Shown here: positions 10,932 to 21,719 of the stretch, piece after piece | Layout of the letters: each line of letters opens with the position of its first letter | Position numbering within the stretch: the stretch's first letter is position 1 | NCBI GenBank assembly: GCA_963575745.1 | Contig: CAUYUJ010018564.1 | Coordinates: 40,001 to 104,000 of the forward strand | Source of the DNA: Prorocentrum cordatum | Lineage: Eukaryota > Sar > Dinophyceae > Prorocentrales > Prorocentraceae | Direction of reading: 5' to 3' | Length of the DNA stretch: 64,000 nucleotides | Notes under the pieces: generated by a model | The model's database searches: none | What the model was told of the DNA's origin: nothing | Seen by the model: only the letters and a program-made list of their open reading frames with translations | Translations under genes and position numbers: made by a program

Positions 10932-11957
10932 GGGGGACGCTTTTGTTTCCAATCATGGCGTCGTTCTTCGACATGTCTCGGCCTCGTGGGGCCTGTGGCC
11001 AGGCACCGGCCGCCTCGGTAAGGGGTCCTGTGCGGAGGACCTGTCTCCTGGGACGCGCCCGAGAGTTCGAGGACCCTGCATCTGAGAGGTCACACATCGT
11101 CGGAGGTCTGGGTGCGGTAGGTTCGCGTCGTGTCGAACGGCGGCGACCCCGCCGCCTGCAAACAACGTCGAATGCGGCGGGCGACCCAGAGTCGGTCGGT
11201 GTTGAACGATTCGACGTCTCGGATGAGGCCAATCGTTCAGGGTCGAACGATCCCCGCGGAGTCAGGAGCCAGCGCCGAAGTTGGCACGACACGAGCCCGC
11301 CGCGTTCGAATCAGGCAGTGCCACGGGGGGGGGGGGCTCGCCAGCCAGGGGGGGGTCGCCACCCCCTCCTTCCTCTGGCAGGCGAGGGTGGTCGAGGAGA
11401 GCAGGGCTCGAGCTGAGCGGTGTGCTGTGGCGATGTCATGGGCCGTCTTCGTTTCTCGAGCTCGTCCCGCTGCAGAAACGCAGGAGCGGAGCCAGAGCGA
11501 AGGAAGACAGAGGCAACGCGAGAAAACGGAAGCTACGGTCTGGCTCGAGCCCTGTCGAGAAGGAGGGGTGACCGAGGATCGAGCTGTTCTGCCCTGCGCT
11601 GTGCGATTGTGGGGCTGTATGGGGCGTTCTTCGCTGTCCCGGCTCACCCTAGCCCTCCGCTCGGCTTCTGTGCTTTCCTTCGGCCACCCCTCCCAGGGAG
11701 GAAGTCTTACCCCCTCTCGGGCAATGATAGCTGCCGCGGCTCGTGGGAATTCCCCTGGCGCTTCGGGATGCGCGACGGTGAGAATGATGAGAAAGCCTGG
11801 GGCGCTTCTGGAGATCCTTGGACGCGAGGAGCCCGCGCGACGACTGCGCAGAGGAAGGCGAAACACAGGGGAGGGGCGCGCTCCTGCCCTCGTTGCCCGC
11901 AGTGAAGAGGGCACGCGCGACCTCCCAGGGGGGGGGGCAAGGAAAAGGCGAAGAGCA
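10932..11957. other. No gene recognised
   Basis: Overlapping open frames occur on both strands but are Arg/Pro/Ser-rich without domains. 11200-11260 contains a small palindromic 'gaacgatt' cluster. Confidence 0.4.
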
Positions 11958-12291
11958 GGATGGAGGAGGAGGAAGAGGAGGAGGAGGAGGAGGAGGGAGG
12001 AGGAGGAGGAGAGGGAGGGGAGGAGGATGGGGCGGAGGAGGAGGAGGAGGAGGAGGAGGAGGAGGAAGAGGAGGAGATGGAGGAGGAGGAGGAGGAGGAG
12101 GAGGAGGAGGAGAGGAGGAGGAGGATGGAGAAGGAGGAGGAGGAGGAGGAGGACGACGACGACGAGGAGAGGAGGAGGAGCGGGAGCGAGGAAGTGGAGG
12201 AGGAGGAGGAGGAGGAGGAGGATGGAGGAGGAGGAGGAGGAGGAGGACGACGACGAGGAGGAGGAGGACGAGGAGGAGGAGGAGGGGGAGC
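11958..12291 (+). repeat. Long GGA tract (purine arm)
   Basis: About 330 bp of GGA/GAG repeats with rare GAC or GAT interruptions. With the CCT tract at 12422-13055 it makes a large imperfect inverted repeat of purine and pyrimidine arms. Confidence 0.95.
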
Positions 12292-12421
12292 GAGGAAGTT
12301 TTGGAAGCTTCGGGGCGGCGTGCTTGGGAGCCCTCAGGGTGTTCTGGGAGATCCAGCCAGGCCCCACCTCCTGAAGGAGAGGGGGCGTCTCCCTCTAGCA
12401 TAACCTCATCTCGGAGCCGAC

Positions 12422-13055
12422 TTCCTCCTCCTCCTCCTCCTCCTCCTCCTCCTCCTCCTCCTGCTCCTCCTCCCTCCTCATGCTCCTCCTCCCCTCTTCC
12501 TCATTTCTCCTCTTCCTCCTCCTCCTCCATCCTCCTCCTCCTCCTCCTCCGCCTCCGCCTCCGCCTCCGCCTACCCTCTCTCCTCCCCTCCCGCTCCTTT
12601 CCCCTTCCTCCTTTTTCCCTCCTCCTCCTCCTCCTGCTCTCCTTCCCCTCCTCCTCCTCCTCTCCTCCTCCTCTCCTCCTCCTGCTCCTTCCTCCTCCTC
12701 CTCCCCGTCCTCCTCCTCCTTCTGTTCTCATCCTCCTCCTCCCTTCCTCCTCTCCCCCCCTTCCTCTCTCCTCCTCCTCTTCTTCTTCCTCCTCCTGTTG
12801 TTTCTCCTCTGGCCCCTCCTGCTCCTCCTCTCCTCCTCCACCTCCTCCTCCTCCTCCTCCTCCTGCTCCTCCTCCTCCTGCTGTCTCCTCCTCCTCCTCC
12901 TCCTCCTCCTCCGCCTCCTCCTCATCTCCTCTCCTCCTCCTCTTCCTCCCCCTGCTGCTCCTCCTCCTCCTCTCCTTCCTCCTCCTCCTCCTCCTCTTCT
13001 CCTCCTCCTTCTCCTCCTCCTCATCCTCCTCCTCCTCCTCCTCCTCCTCCTCTCG
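12422..13055 (+). repeat. Long CCT tract (pyrimidine arm)
   Basis: About 630 bp of CTC/CCT repeats with GCT, TCT and CTT interruptions, the reverse-complement type of the tract 130 bp upstream. The predicted Leu/Ser/Pro-rich frames across it are artefacts of the repeat. Confidence 0.95.
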
Positions 13056-13225
13056 GTATCCTTAGGTCGCACCCCCGAGGCTGTCGACCCCCTTTGGCCC
13101 AGTCGATATCTCAGGGCTCCAGGGCCGAGCTCCAAGCAGGTCTACGGAGGGCCGAGCTCGATGAGGGACCTCGGCCCGGGCCCCCTGTCGGCGGACGCGC
13201 TCAGGGACGCTTTCAGGATCGGGGG

Positions 13226-13389
13226 CGGCAAAGAGGGGGGTCAGGACTAGGGGGGGGTGATATCAGTGCGCGGGCCATGATACGCCCCAGATTTCATAGC
13301 GCCGCGTCTTACTGCATTGCGTCCCTGGCCCCCTTGGGCCGCCCACCTGCCGCCGGCCATGATTTGCGCCCCCCCATCTTGGACGCCCC
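13226..13389 (+). repeat. Dispersed repeat I, copy 1
   Basis: About 165 bp similar to 15301-15468: both start 'cgggggcggcaaagagg', carry 'agatttcat' and 'gttccctggcc/gtccctggccccc', and end 'gacgccccc'. This copy ends 20 bp before a possible splice acceptor. Confidence 0.5.
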
Positions 13390-13411
13390 CCTCGCGGCCG
13401 CCCCCAACAGG

Positions 13412-13488
13412 AGGTGGCTGTTCCACCTGGACAGCCAGTGGGCTGCGGACTTCGAGGCGCTCGTGCGCCGCGAGGAGCCGAGGGAGGA
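13412..13488 (+). CDS. Exon-like segment, unidentified protein
   Basis: After an acceptor-like 'cccaacag' the frame reads RWLFHLDSQWAADFEALVRR, with balanced composition unlike the low-complexity frames around it. It may be an internal exon. Product unknown; it may or may not belong to the same gene as the segment at 15741-15913. Confidence 0.3.
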
Positions 13489-13757
13489 CAGAACTGCAGG
13501 AACAGAAGCGTCCAGAGGACCGCGCAGACTTCTCGGATCGGGGCTGGGCCCCCACTGGCGGTGCCTCCGGGGCCGACCCTGGTTGCGACGATCCGATGCG
13601 GCCCGATGCGCCGGTGCTTGCTTGGCACTGTTGTGCATCCTGGCGCAGGCGACCCGTTTCGTGTTTCAATCTCCGCGCCGATGCGGCCCGGTCCGATGCA
13701 CGTCTCGATTCGATCCGATCTGCCGGTTCGATGCTGACCGACCCTGCCAGCCTCGCC

Positions 13758-13913
13758 GCCGCCTCCTCCTTCTACCCCTCCTCCTCCTCCTCCTCCTCCT
13801 CCTCCTCCTCTCCTCCTCCTCCTCCTCCTCCCCTTCCTCCTCCTCCTCCTCCTCCTCCTCCTCCTCCTTTTCTCCTCCTCCTCCTCCTCCTCCTCCTCCT
13901 CCTCCTCCTCCTT
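13758..13913 (+). repeat. CCT trinucleotide microsatellite
   Basis: Nearly uninterrupted CTC repeats, about 155 bp. Confidence 0.95.
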
Positions 13914-14065
13914 CTCTGTGTGGCAGCTGGATGCATGTAGCGTGCCCAGCCTGGGCAAGAGAGCCGGAGGCCCGAGTGGCCAGATGATGCTCCCAGCGCT
14001 CGGCCGCCCAACGACGGGGCACGCCAGCTCGCCGCGCGCGTGTCCAGAGCGCGGCCTCAGCGTGC

Positions 14066-14227
14066 GTTCGGGATGGAGCCTGTCCCTCTACAGTGGGAAT
14101 TTTCGAAAATAGTCAAAAGATAGTCAGGGGACGACTTCTCGATTATTTTTGAGCAACGTTTGAGCATTTGTCGACAACTTTTTTATTTGTCGTCCAGAAT
14201 CCGCCTGTAGGGGGACATACCCGACCT
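14066..14227 (+). mobile_element. Miniature element B, copy 2
   Basis: Contains CCTGTCCCTCTACAGTGGGA at the left and CGCCTGTAGGGGGACATACC at the right, with an AT-rich interior. The outermost left bases are diverged. Confidence 0.6.
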
Positions 14228-14295
14228 AAATCTAGTGCTTCCCGCTTGCTGGCAGCTGCGGACAGGAGCTCCTTGGCCATCGATTCCGACACATT

Positions 14296-14782
14296 CCTCC
14301 TCCTCCTCCTCCTCCTCCTCCTCCTCCTCCCTCCCCCTCCTCCTCCTCCTCCTCCTCCTCCTCCTCCTCCTCCTCCTCCTCCCACTCCTCCTCCTCCTCC
14401 TCCTCCTCCTCCTCCTCCTCCTCCTCCTCCTCCTCCTCCTCCCCCCTCCTCCTCCTCCTCCTCCTCCTCCTCCTCCTCCTCCTCCTCCTCCTCCTCCTCC
14501 TCCTCCTCCTCCTCCTCCTCCTCCTCCCCCTCCTCCTCCTCCTCCTCCTCCGCCTCCCCTCCTCCTCCTCCTCCTCCCCCTCTTCTCCTCCTCCTCCTCC
14601 TCCTCCTCCTCCCTCTACTCCTCCTCCTCCTCCTCCTCCTTCCTCCTCCTCCTCCTCCTCCTCCTCCTCCTCCTCCCCTCCTCCTCCTCCTCCTCCTCCT
14701 CCTCCTCCTCCTCCTCCTCCTCCTCCTCCCCCTCCCCCTCCTCCTCCCCACCCTCCTCCCTCCTCCTTCTCCTTCTCATTCT
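14296..14782 (+). repeat. CCT trinucleotide microsatellite, ~490 bp
   Basis: The cleanest long tract in the window, with only occasional CCC, ACT or GCC interruptions. Open in several frames on both strands purely because of the triplet period. Confidence 0.97.
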
Positions 14783-15300
14783 CCTCGCGTGCGGTGAGAA
14801 GCTGCGGTCGGGAGCTGCTGCTCAGCGTGCCGCGGCGGCGGCCCCCGCCCGGGCGACGCGCCGCCCCCCTGCGAGCGGACAGCGCGTCGCGAGGCGGGGG
14901 CGCTGGGAAAGGCTGGCTCGGTGCGCTGAGGCTTGGTGATCGGGCCGTGGGCCGCGTGGTGATCGCGCCGAAGCGTGGCGAGCCAGAGCCAGCGGCGCGA
15001 CGCGCGGCGCCACAGTTCCTGACCGTGCGTTGTCCGGAAGGGGAAGACACCGGCACATTTCAAGAGTGGGCCTCTGGGAGCATGTGTGGGACATGTGGGA
15101 CGCGTGGGGGAAGACGAGCACCAGGGACATCTGCGAAGATATGGGAGACTCTGGGATGTGTGTGTCGTTATTTTTGTGCCCCTGGGCCCCTTCACAATTA
15201 CCCTGACATCCGTCGATCTGGTGTGTCAATCCGCAGCCCCAGATGTCTCGGCCGCTTGCCCCAGGGGAGTGTCCTCTGCCTGGGATCCGTTTGTTATTCG

Positions 15301-15468
15301 GGGGCGGCAAAGAGGTGATGACTGGGGGGGGGTATCATGGCGGGGGAATTGAGATCTTCCAAGATTTCATGGCTCCTCTTCTTATTTCCATACGTTCCCT
15401 GGCCTCCCCCTGCTCCGCGCACGTGCCTCGGGCCCTGCTTTGCACCCCCGCCCCTCGGACGCCCCCCT
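15301..15468 (+). repeat. Dispersed repeat I, copy 2
   Basis: Second copy of the sequence at 13226-13389, diverged, again ending 'gacgccccc'. Confidence 0.5.
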
Positions 15469-15740
15469 CTTGGGCGCCCCCGATGGATGGCCCCCGGGGC
15501 CCGGAAGAGGCCCCAGAGGGCGGACATCGCGGAAGAGCCCCCCGCTGGAATAAGTCATGCCTCTCGCAGGAGACATGGGCTTATAGAGGTCACGTGTCGA
15601 CCCCCTCAGACCTCTCCGGGTGCTGCGTTCTGGCCAGAGAACCGCGGGGCGGAGCCAGCCGAGGGGATGAGAGGCCCCAGGGAAGCTCACGAGAAACCTG
15701 GAAGCTCGAACCTCGATCCTCAATCCTCGAAGCCCCGCAG

Positions 15741-15913
15741 GAGCAGTCGGAGTTCGGCGCGGACCACGCCCTCATCTTCACGGAGGCCACGAGGATCGTG
15801 GCTGGGCTCATGCCCTCCGACGGGAGGCAGTGCGTCGCGCAGTTCGTGGCGACGCTGGGGGCGCTGCTGTCGGAGTACGACCCCGCGCAGCTGGACGAGA
15901 ACGGAGGGGGGCC
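15741..15913 (+). CDS. Exon-like segment, unidentified protein (~57 aa)
   Basis: After an acceptor-like 'agccccgcag' the frame reads from EQSEFGADHALIFTEATRIV through FVATLGALLSEYDPAQLDEN to a Gly-rich end. It has an amphipathic-helix pattern and normal amino-acid balance, unlike its surroundings. The reading frame stays open beyond about 15913 but there matches dispersed motif K, so I end the exon before it. No family was recognised. It lies 0.85 kb upstream of the first recognised dihydroorotase exon on the same strand, but does not resemble a dihydroorotase N-terminus, so it may belong to an upstream gene. Confidence 0.4.
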
Positions 15914-15917
15914 GGCT

Positions 15918-16050
15918 GTCTTCCCCGAGAGTTTGGCGTCGCAGCTTGTTTTCGCGACGGAAGTTATCGCCGGGCCTCGGGCCCAGAGACCTTCCCACAT
16001 TGATCTGGCTGGAAGAATGGCGCAGAGCGATGGGGTCCGGGGCTCCAGGG
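15918..16050 (+). repeat. Dispersed motif K, copy
   Basis: Resembles 22722-22805 and 10615-10712 in 'ttggcgtcgcagcttgttttcgc' and the following 'gggcctcgggcccagagacc'. Confidence 0.45.
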
Positions 16051-16328
16051 GGCCTCCTCCTCCTCCTCCTCCTCCTCCTCCTCCTCCTCCTCCTCCTCCT
16101 CCTCTTTCTCCTCCTCCCTCCTCAATCCTCCTCCTCCTCCTCCTCCTCCTCCTCCTCCTCCTCCTCCTCCTCCTCNNNNNNNNNNNNNNNNNNNNNNNNN
16201 NNNNNNNNNNNNNNNNNNNNNNNNNNNNNNNNNNNNNNNNNNNNNNNNNNNNNNNNNNNNNNNNNNNNNNNNNNNAGGAGGAGGAGGAGGAGGAGGAGGA
16301 GGAGGAGGAGGAGGAGGAGGAGGAGGAG
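16049..16328 (+). repeat. CCT tract, 100-N gap, then GGA tract
   Basis: 16049-16175 is (CCT)n, 16176-16275 is 100 N, and 16276-16328 is (AGG)n. The repeat changes strand polarity across the gap. The round gap length suggests a scaffolding placeholder of unknown true size. Confidence 0.95.
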
Positions 16329-16421
16329 GGCTTCCAAGAGGCCTCGGGGCGTGGCGGGGCGGCCTGCGATCTTCGGCCTGGCCCTTTTTCCACCGCGCGC
16401 CCCCGAAAGACGCGCCCCCGA

Positions 16422-16559
16422 GGTACCCATACCGCTACCCTTCCCTCTTTTTCCTTTTTGGGCATCTGGGGATGCCCTTGTCGCCACCGCTGGATCCGCC
16501 TCGGCATGCTGGTCAGTGCACACCCCGGGAGAGGTGCGAGGAGTGGCGGTAGCGGTGCC
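16422..16559 (+). mobile_element. Miniature element D, copy 1
   Basis: About 138 bp; left end GGTACCCATACCGCTACCC and right end the imperfect reverse complement GGCGGTAGCGGTGCC. Copies at 25547-25686 and 27311-27450 are each 140 bp. All contain 'cgtcgccacsgctgga' and 'ctggtcag'. Non-coding. Confidence 0.65.
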
Positions 16560-16768
16560 TCCTGGTTCCCCCAGAGCGGGGTCGTGGTTTTGGCTTGGCC
16601 AGGACATTGATCTGGTCTTGGCTGGGGAGTGCTGCTGGCTGGGCCGGGAAGTGCTGCAGGGCTCGTGTGTCTCGGCGTCGGTTGCGCGTCTTGGTCTTTG
16701 CTCTGGGGGCTGGCACGAGGGCGCAAAGCTGGGTGATCTGGAGATTGACAGAAGCGGAGCCGCCCCAG

Positions 16769-16884
16769 GACTCGGGATACGTGCACGCGGTCAAGCTGTA
16801 CCCGGCCGGGGCCACCACGAACTCCGATTTCGGCGTGACAGATTACGGCAAGATCATGCCGGCGCTCAGGAAGATGGAGGAGCT
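16769..16884 (+). CDS. pyrC: Dihydroorotase (class II, PyrC/URA4 type), exon with the catalytic lysine
   Basis: Dihydroorotase closes carbamoyl-aspartate to dihydroorotate in de novo pyrimidine synthesis. The frame starts after 'cgccccag' and reads GYVHAVKLYPAGATTNS, then FGVTDYGKIMPALRKMEE. KLYPA-ATTNS is a signature of the class II enzyme. Its lysine (codon 16793-16795) corresponds to the carboxylated lysine, Lys102 in E. coli PyrC, that bridges the two zinc ions. The donor is probably 'gga|gctg' or 'gct|gctt'. The expected next segment (LLVHGE, third zinc histidine) and the upstream HxH exon were not found. Two later exons lie at 28454 and 29106 on the same strand. Identification is strong; exon edges are inferred. 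Confidence 0.85.
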
Positions 16885-18284
16885 GCTTCGATCGTCTTCT
16901 GCCTCGTAGCCAGCAGCAGGCCGTGAGTCGGTTCAGAGCGCTCCACGAGGGCTGCGCCCCTCGAGGAGCCGAGGGGGGTGACGTTTCGCATGCGGCGGAG
17001 GCCCACGCGTGGTTGGGTCCGTGCAGGCCAGCGGGAGTGAGCCAGTGTCGGTTTTGCCAGCGGTAGCCGACGGAAGTCAGAACGGACGGTTTTTGCGGAT
17101 CTCCACATCGCAATCAATGTTAGGCGCTTCCCTATGTCAAGAGTCGAGCGGTGTTGGGCGGAAGCCCCATCTAGTTCCAACGCCTTCCTACTACATGCGT
17201 CTGCCCACGTCCTCTGACCGACGGCTACCCATAAGAACGTGATTCCCAGGGCATCTGGAGGCGGCTCTATCAAACCATGTCCAACATGTGCATCCAGTTG
17301 CGGTTGGCGTGTCCGTTCGCTTGCTTCACCGGGTTGCGCGGAGACGTATTGCAGCACTTCGGCACCAGGCTAGACCTTAAACATGCAACACGGATATAGT
17401 AGCAGATGGCATTTCGCAACGATGTGTGATTGTCAGGGTTGTCTACACAGTGTGGTGCCCATGATACGGCGTATAAGCCAGGGTGCAGCCGATACAACCA
17501 GGCAGCATCCTCAATGCTCGAACCATCATTGGTGGTTGTTTTGGTGGATGACCAAGATTGGCATTGCCTAGTGTGCGTTCTCTTATGCCGTATCACCAGG
17601 CGCTTGCGTCGCAAAGCCAGCTTTCATCGTTGATTGCTGACCGATTCAGCCAGCTTCGTTCTCCATTGAGGAGCTGGGGCTTCTCCTTCTGGTGCATGGA
17701 GAATCCACGGATCAGAGCGTGGACGTCTTTGAGCGCGAGCAGCATTTTTATGGCGGGGGGGGGAGGAGCCGTTTGCGTGGAGGAGGCCTAAATTCTTTGG
17801 AGTCAGGAGGACGACGTGAGCCGTTGTCGGCAGAGCGCACGTGGTGTGAGGAGGACAAGGAATCGAGCGGGCAGTTACAGCATGCGTGTCGTATGGCGTG
17901 TGATCGTGCTGAGGATGATGGCCTGTAGGTTTCAGGGCGCATGTGGCTTGAAGCGCACATCGTCGTGCGAAAGCTCACGGTTGGAGAGAGTGGGCCGTGG
18001 GATTGAGACGAGAAGGAGGAGGTGGAGGAACACGACGAGGAGACGGACGTTAGTCGATGATTCCCATTTTGAGGGGAGCATGGGTGCGGGGGGGGCAGGG
18101 TCGCGAACTTCGATCCCCGACGGCCCCATCTTCTAGTGTCGCCCCAGAGCTCTCGAAACGTTCTTCTGGATTGCGCCTGCCGTCCCGAGCCCAAGCAGCC
18201 TTGTGCCGAAGGAGAAAAAACGCCATATACCGCATAGACCACCCTTCGGGTGATAAGGAGGCGAGGGGGGGGGGGACCACCGTC
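16885..18284. other. Presumed intron sequence of the dihydroorotase gene
   Basis: Mostly non-repetitive, AT-richer from 17090 to 17650, with no recognisable exon. I looked for an LLVHGE-type segment here and did not see one. Confidence 0.4.
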
Positions 18285-18865
18285 GCACTCGATCGATCTC
18301 ACTATCGATCTCGCTATCGATCTCATTATCGATCTCATTCGATATCTCACAATCGATCTGGCTATCGATCTCACACTCGATCTCACAAACGATCTCACTA
18401 TCGATATCACAATCGATCTTACAACAGATCTCACAATCGATCTGGCTAACGATCTCACGATCTATCTCACATTCGGTCTCACGATCGATCTCACTACCGA
18501 TATCACTATCGATCTCATTCGATCGATCTCACAATCGATCTCACATTCGGTCTCACTATCGATCTCACTATCGATATCACAATCGATCTCACAATCGATC
18601 TCACAATCGATCTCACTATCGATCTCACTATCGAACTCACTATCGAAGTCATGATCGACCTCTCGTTCGATCTCACTATCGAGATCACAATCAATATCAC
18701 AATCGATCTCACATTCGGTCTCACTATCGATCTCGCTATCGAACTCACTATCGATCTCACTATCGATCTCACATTGGGTCTCACTATCGACCTCACTATC
18801 GATATCACAATCGATCTCACAATCGATCTCACATTCGGTCTCACTATCGATTTCACTACCGAACT
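18285..18865 (+). repeat. 12-bp minisatellite (ATCGATCTCACT)n
   Basis: About 48 units with variants such as ATCTCACATTCGGT. The unit contains the palindrome ATCGAT. The period of four codons leaves frames open on both strands (LTID and IVRS repeats), which are not genes. Confidence 0.95.
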
Positions 18866-18913
18866 CACCATCATCACCACCATCATCATCACCATCATCA
18901 TCATCGTTGTCAA

Positions 18914-19012
<99 letters not shown>

Positions 19013-19045
19013 ATCATATCATCATCATCATCATCATTCATCACG
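18866..19045 (+). repeat. (ATC/CAT)n microsatellite
   Basis: Runs directly out of the 12-bp array; about 180 bp of nearly pure CAT. Confidence 0.95.
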
Positions 19046-19399
19046 ACGGGAACCAGCGACATCGGGGACACCGCGGCCCCCGTCGCCCGGAAGGGAGACA
19101 TTTGGTCCGGCACGGCGCCTCAGCCACAGGAGACTTTCTCTAGCCCGCCCCACGCAGCTTCGCCTCGCCCGCAGGCACCGCACCCGAACACGGAAACCGA
19201 ATCGATTTCCCGGTAGGGGGGTCTCCGTTCCACTTCGAGTTTTTATTTTTCTTTCACACCCCCTCACCTCCGACATAAACTTTGAGCTTTTGGCGCTTCG
19301 CGCGTTTTTCCTGGATCCGCGCTGCCCCCCCCCCCCCCCCCGGCGGCCGGCGCCACCCCTGGCGCGCTTCGACGAAAGGATGGGGAAACCGAGGTGAGT

Positions 19400-19750
19400 G
19401 GGAGGAGGATGAGGATGATGAGGATGAGGAGGTGGAGCAGGAAAAGAAAGAGGAGGAGGAGGAGGGCGACGACGACGAGGTGGAGCAAGAGGAGGAGGAG
19501 GAGGATCAGGGGGAGGAGGAGGAGGCGAAGGACGAGGAGGAGGAGGAGGAGGAGGAGGAGGAGGAGGAGGGGGACGGAGGAGTAGGAGACGAGGAAGAGG
19601 GGATGAGGAGGGGAGGAGGGGAGGAGGCGGAGAGGAGGGGTGACGACGAGGCAAAAGGAGTAAAAGGTTGAGAGGTGGTGGAGGGGTAACAGGGTCGGAC
19701 GGGGAGACAATGGGAGGAGGACCAGGAGGAGGAGGAGGAGGAGGAGGACA
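19400..19750 (+). repeat. GGA-rich interrupted microsatellite
   Basis: GAG/GGA repeats with GAT, GAC and GCG interruptions; a short unique stretch at about 19645-19705 splits it. Confidence 0.9.
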
Positions 19751-19916
19751 ACCAGGCTGAAACCAACCACGCTGAAATAAGGACTGCTTTGGGCTCAGGA
19801 GGCGCTCGGGTGTTCGGGCCGTTCCTTGGACTTCCGTCGCGGATCCTGTGTGTGGCCTAGGCCCGCCGCGGCCAGAACAGCTCTGCGTTCCCTCTGGCAG
19901 CACGATGACTGTAATT

Positions 19917-20165
19917 ACGAGGAGGAGGAGAAGGGAGAGGGGGAGGGGGAGGATGACGAAGAGGAGGAGGAGGAGGAGGAGGAGGAGGAGGAGGAGGAGG
20001 AGGAGTGAGGAGGAGGAGGAGGAGGAGGAGCGTGGGGAGGAAAAGGAGGAGGAGGAAGGAGGAGGAGGAGGAGGAGAAAGGGGAGGAGGAGGAGGAGGAG
20101 CAGGAGGAGGAAACGAGGAGGAGGAGGAGGAGCAGGAGGAGGGGGAGGGGGAGGGGGAGGCGAGG
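19917..20165 (+). repeat. GGA microsatellite
   Basis: About 250 bp, same polarity as the preceding tract. Confidence 0.93.
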
Positions 20166-20562
20166 ACAACCAGAGTGAAACCAGCATGCCTCTGCGATGC
20201 TGCCATAGCCGCGCCCTCCCGCCCTCGGAAGATCCCCGCGCGCCCTCCGAGAGAGAGAGATCCGCTGCGCGAGGCGCCCCCCCCCCCGCGGGCACGACGA
20301 CGGGCGCCCCCCGCGGGCCTGCCAGGCACCCGGCGAGGCCCCCGCCTCCCAGAGGGTACGCCCCGCCCGGTGAAGGGCGAGGCCCCGCCTGGTAAGGGCG
20401 GCTTTCTGGCCTCAGGTCGGGCCCGTCCCCTACAGGAGGAGTAATTCAAGGATCGTCGAACAGAAGTCTGGGGACGATGCTGTTCGCATGTGTAACACAC
20501 TGGGGGGCATTGTTGAGTGTTGCCATGGCCCATCGGCCAGTGCCGCCGATCCGGGGCGCTGA

Positions 20563-20591
20563 GGATGAGGATGAGGATGAGGATGAGGATG

Positions 20592-20642
<51 letters not shown>

Positions 20643-20965
20643 GTGCTGGTGCTGGTGCTGGTGCTGGTGCTGGTGCTGGTGCTGGTGCTGGTGCTGGTGC
20701 TGGTGCTGATGATGCTGATGCTGATGCTGATGCTGATGCTGATGATGATGATGATGAAGATGATGATGAGGGTGATGAAGATGATGAGGGTGATGAGGGT
20801 GATGAGGGTGATGAGGGTGATGATGATGGTGGTGGTGATGATGATGATGGTAATGATGATGCTGATGCTGATGCTGATGCTGATGCTGATGCTGATGCTG
20901 ATGCTGATGCTGATGCTGATGCTGATGATGCTGATGATGCTGATGCTGATGCTGATGCTGATGAT
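20563..20965 (+). repeat. Compound GAT/GAG/GCT microsatellite
   Basis: Blocks of (GATGAG)n, (GAT)n, (GGTGCT)n, (GATGCT)n and (GGTGAT)n follow each other. The block order suggests stepwise mutation of a single GAT founder repeat. Confidence 0.95.
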
Positions 20966-21109
20966 AATGATGAGGGTTATGAAGCTTGTGAAGGTTCTGA
21001 GGGTGATGATGCTGACATGAAGACTCGTCATTCTCGTCTTAATAACATGTTGAAAACAGTACTGCTAACGAGGAGCCCTTACAACTTTCTGGCTTTGAGC
21101 TAGTAGTAT

Positions 21110-21380
21110 CGGGAAGGGGGGCGGGCACCGAGCCCCTGGTGCCACGGTGGGGGGTGCCGGCACCGAGACCTAGCTGCGGCACCGGGGGGGGAGGTTCCGG
21201 CACCTGTGCCGGCTCCGGGGGGGGGGGCCGGCACCGGGGGAGGTGCTGGCACCCGGAGCGTGCTGTGCACAGGGCTGGGTGCCGGCACGGTGGGGGGCGG
21301 GCCGGCACTGGGGCGGCAGGGTGCCGGCACTCGGGGGGAGGTGCCGGCACCATGGGGGGAGTGCCGACACCAGGGAGGGA
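21110..21380 (+). repeat. Tandem palindrome array around GGTGCCGGCACC
   Basis: The 12-bp palindrome or close variants recur about eight times, separated by G-rich spacers of variable length. It can form many small hairpins. Confidence 0.8.
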
Positions 21381-21384
21381 GGGG

Positions 21385-21571
21385 CCAAGACCCCCTCGAG
21401 TCATGAAAAAATCACAACGGGAGGTTTTTCAATATTTTCGGCCTCCGGGGGCCCCTACCGGGCCTCGGGACCGTCAAAAAACGACTCAGGAGGAAACACC
21501 GGTCCTGGGGAATGGGTCCAAACCTCTGGGGGTCGACGTCATGAAAAAATCATGACGTCGGGGGTCTGGGG
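21385..21571 (-). mobile_element. Miniature element C, copy in reverse orientation
   Basis: 187 bp, exactly the length of the forward copy at 28202-28388. Ends form the inverted repeat CCAAGACCCCC / GGGGGTCTGGGG. The interior shares 'gacggtcccgaggcccggtaggggcccc' with the other copy. Non-coding. Confidence 0.75.
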
Positions 21572-21719
21572 CCAGCATTGGGGGAGCCAGGGGGGGGGGG
21601 GCGCAGTCTTTGGTGCCGGCCCCGGGGAAGAGGTCCGGCGCATGCAGGGGCCGGAGCAACCCTTTCTATATGCATGCGGCGATTATACTCAGGACCACTC
21701 AATGCTGACTGACCACTCA

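Noticed and set aside
11960-14797. Very long open frames rich in Glu, Arg, Leu, Ser or Pro across GGA/CCT tracts
   Set aside because: Trinucleotide repeats stay open in all three frames of a strand, and the products are homopolymer-like without any other sequence. They are repeat artefacts.
18250-19397. Frames encoding LTID/IVRS tetrapeptide repeats and poly-Ile or poly-Ser
   Set aside because: Direct consequence of the 12-bp minisatellite and (ATC)n; both strands are open at once.
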